NCBI RefSeq assembly: GCF_010692325.1
Contig: NZ_JAAHHW010000024.1
Location: forward strand, 1-64,000
Reading direction: 5' to 3'
DNA: 64,000 nt
Origin: Moorena sp. SIO3I8
GTDB taxonomy: Bacteria; Cyanobacteriota; Cyanobacteriia; Cyanobacteriales; Coleofasciculaceae
The notes under the pieces are model-generated. The model saw only the letters and a list, made by a program, of their open reading frames with translations. It did not search any database and had not been told where the DNA came from. Positions 56,041 through 63,217 of the stretch are shown here, piece by piece. A program made the translations under genes and the position numbers. Each line of letters begins with the position of its first letter. Position 1 is the stretch's first letter.

Positions 56041-56427
56041 TCTGCTACTCCCAAAACAAGCAGTTCAAAAAAGTCAGATACCAATAATTCTTTAATCAAG
56101 TTGTCAGTCCACAGTCAAGCCAAAGAACTAGTTGAATTCCTTAACTTACTCACGGCTCTTAACTAGCCTGAGTTTGTGCTCGAGCCAGGTGCTTATTAGG
56201 TCAGGGTATTCCCACCTTACTAAGCGCGATAAGTGAGTGATTGTGCTTTGAAAGTGAGAGCCTCGATCAGGGTTATATAGTAAGACCACACGATCAGGCA
56301 AGTTAATCGACCAATAATGCTTTCAGCGATCAGGCGGTTGGGTGGCAAATCCCTAGTTTTCGTGTTCTGCGATCGCCCTGATTGCCAAGTTGTGGTAAAA
56401 CCATAGTTATTATACTATATATCTCTG

Positions 56428-56468
56428 GGACTTTTGTAAATTTTTGAAACAAAAATTTACAAAAGTCC
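56428..56468. repeat. Perfect 19-bp inverted repeat with 3-nt loop
   Basis: The arm 56428-56446 (GGACTTTTGTAAATTTTTG) is the exact reverse complement of 56450-56468, with loop AAA. It would form a near-continuous hairpin in DNA or RNA. It is 390 bp upstream of the FAAL/NRPS start and has no T-tract. Confidence 0.85.
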
Positions 56469-56566
56469 GCCCATTTTTCCGATATTTCTAGGGCTCTTCC
56501 GGACTTAACTATGCCGTCATGTTAGTTAAAACAACGAAGGATTGGTAAGACTGGGAGGAGTATCTG

Positions 56567-56665
56567 ATGATACTAGAAAAACTCCATTCCTCAGGTAACT
56601 ATGATGGGGTTAAATACCAGGTAGTTTTTCGATTAGTTGATGCCGCCGATTATGGCATTTTTTAA
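56567..56665 (+). CDS. Possible 32-residue small protein
   Basis: ATG 56567 follows GGGAGGAG by 6 nt, a stronger ribosome-binding site than most genes here. The frame (MILEKLHSSGNYDGVKYQVV and 12 more residues) ends at TAA 56665. It is too short to classify; the binding site is the only support. Confidence 0.25.
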   Translation: MILEKLHSSGNYDGVKYQVVFRLVDAADYGIF

Positions 56666-57067
56666 TCCTGGTAACGGATGTTAATTGTTGGGATCAGAGA
56701 AGATTTAACTTTCCCTAAGTCTTTCCAAAAAAAAACATTTTATCGATAGCTTGTCGATTGGATTAAATTAAAAGCAAAAGAAAATAGCCGTAGAAATAAT
56801 ATTCACAGGTCGCGCCTTTCGGCAAAGCCGACGCGGGGCGCGTTCGAGTCGCACCTGAGGTACACAGAATTTTTTCCCTGTTCCCGTCTTGATGCAAAGC
56901 GCGAGTGGGGGAAACCACCGCAGTCGCTCATGGGGTGGCCTCCTTTGACCGCGCTGCCTCCCCTGTTCCGAAGCTGCATCACTATTCCCTATTTCCTGTT
57001 ACCTGCTCCGAAGTCCCTGCTCCCTAAAAATACTAATCAAAGCTTTATCGCGTAAAGGATAAAGCAA

Positions 57068-57400
57068 CTAACTTGAAGTTATACCGTTTATAGTTAGGGT
57101 TTGCTGAAAAAGTCTTTTGGTAAGGGTAGGAGCTTCGAGTCAGGAGCTTCGAGTCATCGGAAGAATTGTCCCTTGATTTTTCTGCCAGCTTTTCGGTCCA
57201 AAATGCTGACTTTTTGAGCTTTTTGGACCGAAAAGCTGGCACTTTTTTCGACCCAAAAAGGCGAAAACCTTTATCTGTCAATGCTTTGAGAGTTAATCAG
57301 CAAGCCCTCGTTAGTATTTTGTATAAAAAAAAATTATCACATATATAAAAATTTTTAAAGTGTTATGGAACTGACTTGAAGTTACACCGTTTATAGTTAG
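57068..57400. repeat. 333-bp segment bounded by 30-bp direct repeats around a 21-bp palindrome
   Basis: ACTTGAAGTTATACCGTTTA in the block 57068-57097 recurs at 57371-57400 with two substitutions. Between them are a GGAGCTTCGAGTCA duplication and the inverted repeat 57183-57203 / 57221-57241 (AGCTTTTCGGTCCAAAA and complement). The layout could be a small mobile segment, or a recombination product of a dispersed repeat. Confidence 0.65.
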
Positions 57401-57415
57401 TATTTTTGTAAGCAT

Positions 57416-57620
57416 TCAGCTATCAGCTATCAGCTATCAGCTATCAGCTGATAGCTGCTTTTGAATACAACAGGTTTAATCTGAATTAAATTCTTCCGTT
57501 CGCGTAGCGTGGCCATAGGCCTGCATAGGTTTATTTTAAGCACCCCAAGTAGCGTGGCCAAAAGCCAATGGCTGACCACTGACGGCTGACCGCTGACGGC
57601 TGACGGCTGACGGCTGAATG
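57416..57620. repeat. CAGCTAT array with REP cores and GACGGCT array
   Basis: Four CAGCTAT units (57417-57451), then GTTCGCGTAGCGTGGCC at 57499, CCCCAAGTAGCGTGGCCAAAAGCC near 57543, and five (TGACGGC)-type units at 57577-57617. Both array types and both REP forms recur at the window ends. Confidence 0.85.
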
Positions 57621-57959
57621 CTTACGTATTTTTGATAATTTTGTTTATCATATAGATAATAAATTGTCAAGTGTTATGGAAATAAATTTTGTTTTGGTTA
57701 AGCTTAACAATTTTTTTAAATTTTAAATCCAGATCATTTCCTTATCCTGTGATAGGATTCTCTGGGTGCAGAAAATTACGGTAAGCGCAAGAAAAATCAA
57801 CCCAAAATATGATCCAGATCAATAGCAAGGATTAGGCTCATATTAAGCAGTGAATTGTAGTACTCTTGTAATTATTTTCAAGAGTAATGATAAGACGGCA
57901 TATTGATTGATTATTGCCCTTACCCTGTGCAGAAAAGGTAAAACAAAAAAAGTGAGCTC

Positions 57960-59483
57960 ATGACCGACATTAACCAAGGAGCGTCAAAAATGGCTGAAGA
58001 ATGGGATGGCAATAGTATAGAAATGCCCTTTAACCAAGGGGTCAACAAAATCCCAGTATTAGATAAAGAAAAACTAGATTTACCAACTACAATCGACAGC
58101 CAGGCTCTTCGCGAAATTGATCGGGAATACCTTTGTTGGGGGGATACGGTTCACTATCAAGAGCGACCAATCATCGTAACTGGTTGTAAGGGGGGATTGG
58201 TTTTCGACGATGAGGGCAAATCCTATATCGATACCGGAATGTGGCACTCAAGTTGTAACTTCGGCTATCGAAATCCAGAGATTGAATCAGAGGTTACTAA
58301 ACAACTCCATACATTACCTCAAGCCAATGGCGACTTTCTACATCGTGAAAAATTATTAATCGCGAAACAAGTAGTAGATGCGATGTATGAAAGAACCGGT
58401 GTCAAAGGCCGAGTCTCTTTCAATGTTGGCGGCGCACTTGTGGTGGAAGATGCCCTAAAGATTATTCGTAAGAACACCCGCAAGAATAAAGTAGCTGTGA
58501 TGATGGGTGGTTATCATGGTCGCTCTCTTGGTACTCTCAACCTTTCGAGTAGTCATCGGTATCGACAGTATTTTAATGAGTTCTCAGAACGGGCAGTTAT
58601 GTTGCCGTTTGCTAACTGCGCTCAGTGTTTCTATGAAAAGGAACGAGAAACCTGTGACTTATACTGCGAGCGCATGATTCGCAAGGCATTCTCCAACGAA
58701 TTTTATGGCATCGCAAGTGAAACTAGTTCAGAAGTGGGTGCCATAGTTGTAGAACCTTGTCAAGGACGAGGCTACACCATCCCACCCAGGGATTTCTTTA
58801 AAGGGTTTATCAGTGAGTTACGACAAAAGCACGGACTTCTTGTATTTGATGACGAAATTCAAGTTGGGATGTACCGTACTGGTAAATTATTTGCCTTCGA
58901 ACATTTTGGGTTTGTGCCAGATATTATTACTTTGAGCAAATCCTTCACCAATGGTTTGAGTCCAGTTAGCTTAGTCTGGGCGCGAGAAGACCTAGTAGCA
59001 CCAGACTTTTTCACTCCTGGACACGCCCACAGCAATTTTGCTAACCATCCTCTCGGAACTGCTGCTGCTTTAGCAACATGGCGTTATATGCTGGCACAAG
59101 ACTACGAAAGATCAGTACCAGCAAAAGGTTTGTACTTTTTGACCAAACTAAAAGAACTCCAAGCCCGTCATTCCTGTGTCTATAGCGTAGATGGACTGGG
59201 ACTTATACTGAACATGGTTTTTGCTGATGAAAAAGGTACACCTTACAAAGGGTCTGCCAAACTAGCAGCAAGCATTGCTCAGGATAATGATTTTATTTGG
59301 AAAGACCAGAGTTGGCGCATGATTCTCCAAACCGGAGGATACGACCTGAACGTTTTGAAATTTGCTCCTTATCTTGATATCAGCTACGAAGAAATTGATT
59401 GCACTATTGGTGTTTTAGATCAAGTCCTACAAAAGCTTGATATCCTATTATGTCCAACCGCTGAAACCGCAGGAGCTATTTGA
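57960..59483 (+). CDS. Class III PLP-dependent aminotransferase
   Basis: 507 residues. The fold-type I class III layout is clear: GGLVFDDEGKSYIDTGM at the start, GGYHGRSLGTLNLSS, the cofactor Asp-Glu in LLVFDDEIQVGMYRTG, the Schiff-base Lys in ITLSKSFTNGLSPVSLV, and HAHSNFANHPLGTAAALAT. The usual N-x-G-x-E-A motif is replaced by FNVGGALVVEDALKIIR, and a Cys-rich insertion (CAQCFYEKERETCDLYCER) is unusual, both pointing to a specialised substrate. It is longer than typical members (about 450). Its stop overlaps the next start (TGATG). With the adjoining dehydrogenase and phosphatase it resembles the azasugar aminotransferase GabT1 group in context; the substrate is inferred. Confidence 0.85.
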   Translation: MTDINQGASKMAEEWDGNSIEMPFNQGVNKIPVLDKEKLDLPTTIDSQALREIDREYLCWGDTVHYQERPIIVTGCKGGLVFDDEGKSYIDTGMWHSSCNFGYRNPEIESEVTKQLHTLPQANGDFLHREKLLIAKQVVDAMYERTGVKGRVSFNVGGALVVEDALKIIRKNTRKNKVAVMMGGYHGRSLGTLNLSSSHRYRQYFNEFSERAVMLPFANCAQCFYEKERETCDLYCERMIRKAFSNEFYGIASETSSEVGAIVVEPCQGRGYTIPPRDFFKGFISELRQKHGLLVFDDEIQVGMYRTGKLFAFEHFGFVPDIITLSKSFTNGLSPVSLVWAREDLVAPDFFTPGHAHSNFANHPLGTAAALATWRYMLAQDYERSVPAKGLYFLTKLKELQARHSCVYSVDGLGLILNMVFADEKGTPYKGSAKLAASIAQDNDFIWKDQSWRMILQTGGYDLNVLKFAPYLDISYEEIDCTIGVLDQVLQKLDILLCPTAETAGAI

Positions 59484-60460
59484 TGAGAGCAGCAGTTTTA
59501 TCCAAAGCCAATCAAGTAGAAATTCGCGAGTTTCCTGAGCCTAGCAAAACTCAAGATAATGAAGTAATTGCTAAGGTGGAATTTGTGGGAGTCTGTAAAA
59601 CAGACCAGCAACTAACCGCAGCAGGCTTAGATAAAGATTGTATTCTTGGTCATGAAGTAGTCTGTAGCCTGCCTAATCAAAAAGGTCATTTTGCCCTCAA
59701 TAATGAGATTTCCTGTGGAAAATGTAGTTATTGTTTAGAGGGATTAACTAGTCACTGCATCAATCTCCAAGAACTTGGAGTAAATGAACATGGAGGGTAT
59801 GCTGAGCAAATTTGTGCTCCTATAAATTCCCTACATCCTTTTGAATTCTCCAATCCATCTTTAGGGGTGCTGATTGAGCCTTTAAGTTGTGCAGTAAGGG
59901 GAGTAAAACGGATTTTAGCTGGTGTTAATCTATTAGCTACTTCACACCCTAAAGTTCTGGTGATTGGGGGGGGGATTTCAGGTACTCTAATTACCTACCT
60001 CCTAAATCATTCCCCCAACTTCAAGGGAGAGATTAAAGTCTATGATATCACCAAAGAGCCGCTCCCTTGGCTAAACAGATTGGGAATTGAACGGATCCAA
60101 GTTCCAGAACCAAACCAGGCACACGTGGTGGTGGAATGTTCCGGTTCACCAGGCGGTCTGGCTACAGCACTAGATCTTGTTCGTAAAGGCGGTTTAGTCT
60201 GTATCTATGGTGTTCCTAAACCAGAGATTTCTTTACCGATTTCTCCCCATGAGTTATTTATGCGAGAGATTGCGGTAATAACATCTTTTGCTGGTGCTAC
60301 AGACGAAACCATTGCTGCTGCGATCGCATCCATCAAGGGCGACGAGGCATTCTTTGAACAACTGTTGGGTCGGTTTATCCCTCTTGAGAAGCTTCCTATA
60401 GAATTGACTAATTGGAGTCCACAGCCTGGAACCCGAACTGTTGTAGATCTCGACGCTTGA
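59483..60460 (+). CDS. Zinc-dependent MDR dehydrogenase
   Basis: About 325 residues. Catalytic zinc ligands are seen in VGVCKTDQQ (Cys) and ILGHEVV (His-Glu); the structural zinc has four Cys in ISCGKCSYCLEGLTSHC. The dinucleotide fold has VLVIGGGISGTLI, and HVVVECSGSPGGLATAL follows. Sequence type is polyol/threonine dehydrogenase-like, i.e. oxidation of a secondary or primary alcohol of a sugar or polyol. ATG 59483 overlaps the aminotransferase stop by one base, indicating coupled translation. It is a little shorter than usual (340-360). Confidence 0.85.
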   Translation: MRAAVLSKANQVEIREFPEPSKTQDNEVIAKVEFVGVCKTDQQLTAAGLDKDCILGHEVVCSLPNQKGHFALNNEISCGKCSYCLEGLTSHCINLQELGVNEHGGYAEQICAPINSLHPFEFSNPSLGVLIEPLSCAVRGVKRILAGVNLLATSHPKVLVIGGGISGTLITYLLNHSPNFKGEIKVYDITKEPLPWLNRLGIERIQVPEPNQAHVVVECSGSPGGLATALDLVRKGGLVCIYGVPKPEISLPISPHELFMREIAVITSFAGATDETIAAAIASIKGDEAFFEQLLGRFIPLEKLPIELTNWSPQPGTRTVVDLDA

Positions 60461-60471
60461 GGAAGATTCTG

Positions 60472-61140
60472 ATGCAGGATGTAGCTGTGATCTTTGATAT
60501 GGATGGTTTACTAATTGATAGTGAGCCGTTTTGGTCGAAGGTAGAAATCGAAGTCTTCAATGACCTTGGCATTCCCATGAACGAGAGTATGTCTTCTCAA
60601 ACAATGGGTTTGCGAAACGATGAGGTGGTCAAGTATTGGTATGCTCGATTTCCTTGGACTGGTATGAGCCAAGCTGAGGTATGTCGAAGAATGATCGCTC
60701 GGATGAGTGAGCTATTGATGACCATGGGACAACCGATGCCAGGTGCAATTGAAGCCGTAAAGTTGTGTCGGGAATTAAACTTACCCCTAGCCCTAGCCAC
60801 TTCATCTCCCATCGGTCTAATTGATACAGTACTCAAACGGCTCGATTTAAAGGATGCCTTTGATGTGATTACATCAGCAGAAGCGGAGGAATTTGGTAAA
60901 CCCCATCCAGCAGTATATCTCACCGCTAGCCGTCGTCTGGGTATAGAACCAACAAAGTGTGTTGCCTTAGAGGATTCGGTTCGTGGCGTGATTAGTGCCA
61001 AAGCTGCCAGCATGGCATGTATTGCAGTTCCACCACCAGAAAATCTAGAGGATGAACGGTTTGCGATCGCAGATGTCACCCTTAAATCACTAGAACAAAT
61101 CACGGAGCCTTGGCTGAAAACGTTTTTAGCTGACCGGTAA
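60472..61140 (+). CDS. HAD-family hexitol/sugar phosphatase (HxpB/YniC-like)
   Basis: 222 residues. HAD motifs: DMDGLLIDSEPFW (nucleophile Asp and acid Asp), ATSSPIGLID (motif II), the Lys in FGKPHPAVYL, and ALEDSVRGVISAKAA (motif IV). It resembles the subfamily of 2-deoxyglucose-6-phosphate/hexitol-phosphate phosphatases. ATG 60472 follows the dehydrogenase stop by 11 nt with GAGGAAG before it, so it is in the same operon. A role in removing phosphate from an aminated hexose or hexitol phosphate fits the neighbours; that is inference. Confidence 0.85.
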   Translation: MQDVAVIFDMDGLLIDSEPFWSKVEIEVFNDLGIPMNESMSSQTMGLRNDEVVKYWYARFPWTGMSQAEVCRRMIARMSELLMTMGQPMPGAIEAVKLCRELNLPLALATSSPIGLIDTVLKRLDLKDAFDVITSAEAEEFGKPHPAVYLTASRRLGIEPTKCVALEDSVRGVISAKAASMACIAVPPPENLEDERFAIADVTLKSLEQITEPWLKTFLADR

Positions 61141-61149
61141 AAGAAGTTA

Positions 61150-61328
61150 GTTGCGTAGGGTGCGTTAGGGGGGTTCTAATTTTCTCGGTAGCCAGAGTTA
61201 GGTTGCTGCCCCTAACGCACCACAGTTGCGTAGGGTGTGTTACGGGAGCACTAATTTTCTCGGTAGCCAGAGTTAGGTTGCTGCCCCTAACGCACCACAG
61301 GGTCAAACAGCTTTAATGAGATCCACCC
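61150..61328. repeat. 75-bp tandem pair of GGTGCGTTA-type elements plus MITE-like tail
   Basis: Two copies of GTTGCGTAGGGTGxGTTA...CTAACGCACCACA at 61150-61224 and 61225-61299, sharing TTTTCTCGGTAGCCAGAGTT. The tail GGTCAAACAGCTTTAATGAG (61300-61319) and ATCCACCC matches the right end of the MITE at 28807-28944 (AATCAAACAGC...ATGAGATGCACCC). No target duplication or left terminal repeat is seen. Confidence 0.8.
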
Positions 61329-61332
61329 ACAT

Positions 61333-61480
61333 TGACACTCCCCGCCGAAGGAAGAACGGGGATTCTTGGATCTACGACTCGTCTTGCTAAACCAGGCCGG
61401 AACCAGGAAAAGTAGAGGACAAATCTCCCCAAGCGTGATTGATCATAGATCTAGGTTTCGGTGTGCCCCACCGTACCTTT
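61333..61480. mobile_element. Probable IS200/IS605-type end remnant
   Basis: TTGACACTCCCCG (61333-61344) pairs with CGGGGA (61357-61362) around a 12-nt loop and is followed by TTCTTGGATCTACGACTCG, the kind of flank seen by tnpB genes in cyanobacteria. The same TTGACA-CTCCCC...GGGGATT frame lies at 45675. No transposase is present. The 78-codon frame at 61366 overlapping it is not protein-like. Confidence 0.4.
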
Positions 61481-61719
61481 TTTATTTTTATTTTGGGACA
61501 GATACTTTTTTATCTAAGTTTTTCATAGACGTTGTAGTCGTTAGACCAAATTACGCAATACGTATCTCATACATATTTTTTACGTTGTCTACTTATGATT
61601 AGATAGTACCTATCTGACATGCAAGTTTATTGCTTATGCTTTTATTCTATCACATCGGCTGGAAAAGCCGTCCGTTGTTCGCGTTCGCCTTTGGCGTGGC
61701 CATAGGCCAAGTTACCGTA

Positions 61720-61798
61720 AGACAGGGTCGCCTTGATGGTTGGCAGGCTATGCATATAAGGGTTAAAACTTTCTTTGCCGATTTTGGCGACCCTGTCT
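61720..61798. repeat. 79-bp element with 13-bp perfect inverted repeats
   Basis: AGACAGGGTCGCC (61720-61732) and GGCGACCCTGTCT (61786-61798) are exact complements. A REP-like block (GTTCGCGTTCGCCTTTGGCGTGGCC near 61677) lies beside it. It sits about 70 bp upstream of the second MDR gene and could be a small MITE or a regulatory stem. Confidence 0.7.
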
Positions 61799-61870
61799 AA
61801 GGTTTCTATCCAGCGAAGGACGGGGCTAATGACCCAAACTTTTTGGTAAACAACATTGGAGCAAGATATT

Positions 61871-62920
61871 ATGACAACCATGCAGGCTGCGGTCTGGTAT
61901 GGTCCAGGACGTGAGAACTTTCGCTTAGAAAAAATAGACCGACCTGAACCTAGCCCAGGGGAAGTTTTGATACAAGTTCAGAAGTGTTTCTTTTGTGCGA
62001 TGCACGCACGGGCAGTATTAGTGGGACACGCCAAACATAATCCTCCAGTCATTTTTGGTAGGATGCTGGCGGGAGATGTTGTTGCTGTAGGGGAGGGTGT
62101 TACTAAAGTCAAACCAGGGATGCGCGTTACCGTCAACCCAGAAAAACCCTGTGGAGAGTGTTTTTACTGTCAGCGAGGAGCATTAGGCCATTGCCTCAAC
62201 CCAACTAAGTTACAACCCGGTGGCATGGCTGAGTTTGTATGCGTTCCGGCTTCCCTGGCTAGCGGAATCGTTGAGCTGCCCTCATCAATTCCCTACGAGT
62301 TTGCTGCCTTTACAGAAACACTAGCCTGTATCCTTCAGGGTATTGACTTATCTAATATTGGTTTGTCCGATTGTGTGGTAGTTATTGGTGATGGCGGTGT
62401 CGGACTGAGCTTCCTTCAGCTAGCGCGCTTGAGAGGTGCTACCAAAATTATTCTAGCTGGCAAACATGATGATTCTCTGGAACAGGCATCAACTTTGGGT
62501 GCTGATTGTACCGTTAATGTTACCCGAGAGTCTCTCAAAGACATAGTGATGGCCCAAACCGACGGTTATGGTGCTGATGTGGTTATTGAAGCCGTTGGCT
62601 CTGGGGAAACCTATGAAGAGGCATTAACCCTGCTCAGGTGTGGCGGTACCGCAGTTGGGTTTGGTGGAACACCCCCGGGAACTGAGTTTCGGGGCAATCC
62701 TAATTTAATTCATTATCGTTCCCTCAAGATTTATGGTAGCTATCGATATACTCCAGAGCATTTTCGTCAGGGCATAGAACTAATTTGCACAAAGAAGATT
62801 GATCTAGAACCGATTATTACCAATACTGTTCCCTTCTCAAAATTAACAACAGAAGCAGTTGATATCCACAATCAACCGGATTGCCGAGCCTTAGTGATTG
62901 ATTTTGCAGAGGTTGATTAA
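61871..62920 (+). CDS. MDR-family dehydrogenase lacking the canonical catalytic zinc His-Glu
   Basis: 349 residues from ATG 61871, preceded by TTGGAGCAAGAT. The structural zinc Cys are kept in PCGECFYCQRGALGHC, and the nucleotide site is VVVIGDGGVGLSFLQLAR. But where sorbitol/threonine dehydrogenases have G-H-E, this protein reads VIFGRMLAGDVVAVGEGV, Arg-Met instead of His-Glu, and CFFCAMHARAVL replaces the usual C-G-S-D-x-H. So the catalytic zinc site is altered or lost. Possible roles are a divergent polyol oxidoreductase or an MDR reductase. It is separated from the HAD gene by 730 bp of repeats, so it may have its own promoter. Confidence 0.8.
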   Translation: MTTMQAAVWYGPGRENFRLEKIDRPEPSPGEVLIQVQKCFFCAMHARAVLVGHAKHNPPVIFGRMLAGDVVAVGEGVTKVKPGMRVTVNPEKPCGECFYCQRGALGHCLNPTKLQPGGMAEFVCVPASLASGIVELPSSIPYEFAAFTETLACILQGIDLSNIGLSDCVVVIGDGGVGLSFLQLARLRGATKIILAGKHDDSLEQASTLGADCTVNVTRESLKDIVMAQTDGYGADVVIEAVGSGETYEEALTLLRCGGTAVGFGGTPPGTEFRGNPNLIHYRSLKIYGSYRYTPEHFRQGIELICTKKIDLEPIITNTVPFSKLTTEAVDIHNQPDCRALVIDFAEVD

Positions 62921-63150
62921 GGTAAGCTATCAGCTATCAGCTATCAGCTTAAGCGCTACGCGCACGCTACTTGAGGTGCTATCAGCTTAAGCGCTACGCG
63001 CACGCTACTTGAGGTGCTATCAGCTATCAGCTATCAGCGTCGAAGTCTTTAGCACGAGTCATGGATTTTGCCCAGACTTTCAATTATCATTAGTCTGGAA
63101 CTATTCAATTATATCGTTCTATCTTTATTTTAAGCTGACGGCTGAATGCT
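62921..63150. repeat. CAGCTAT arrays, 38-bp duplication and dispersed repeat copy 2
   Basis: A 38-bp unit beginning CAGCTTAAGCGCTACGCG is present twice in tandem (62945 and 62983), flanked by CAGCTAT arrays. Then comes the second copy of the TTTTGCCCAGACTTTCAATT repeat (63064-63109), and a GCTGACGGCTGAATGCTTAC end as at 57599. Confidence 0.88.
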
Positions 63151-63217
63151 TACTTATTAAAGTATAATTAACTTAAAACATTGATAGCGTTTTTTGATTT
63201 GTAATTTTGAATTACTT

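Larger units (their letters stand above)
56041..57959. other. 1.9-kb gene-free region between NRPS and aminotransferase group
   Basis: Contains the divergent promoters of the NRPS side and the aminotransferase side, several inverted repeats (56428, 57183), a 30-bp direct repeat pair (57068 and 57371), a GGAGCTTCGAGTCA duplication (57128), a CAGCTAT array and REP fragments (57416-57620), and a segment 56810-57030 rich in GGCGCGxxTTCG and CCCTGTT motifs. A possible 32-residue ORF (56567-56665) is listed separately. No conserved gene is seen. Confidence 0.6.

Noticed and set aside
57166-57348. 60-codon plus-strand frame and its 78-codon minus-strand mirror (57045-57281)
   Set aside because: Both owe their openness to the 21-bp palindrome and flanking low-complexity DNA.
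61366-61602. 78-codon frame after the CTCCCC hairpin
   Set aside because: Composition is not protein-like and it overlaps the probable IS end; no transposase motif.
61642-61881. 79-codon minus-strand frame containing IETLDRVAKIGKE
   Set aside because: It looked protein-like in part, but it spans the 13-bp inverted repeats and a REP core and has no supported start; I could not match it to a family.
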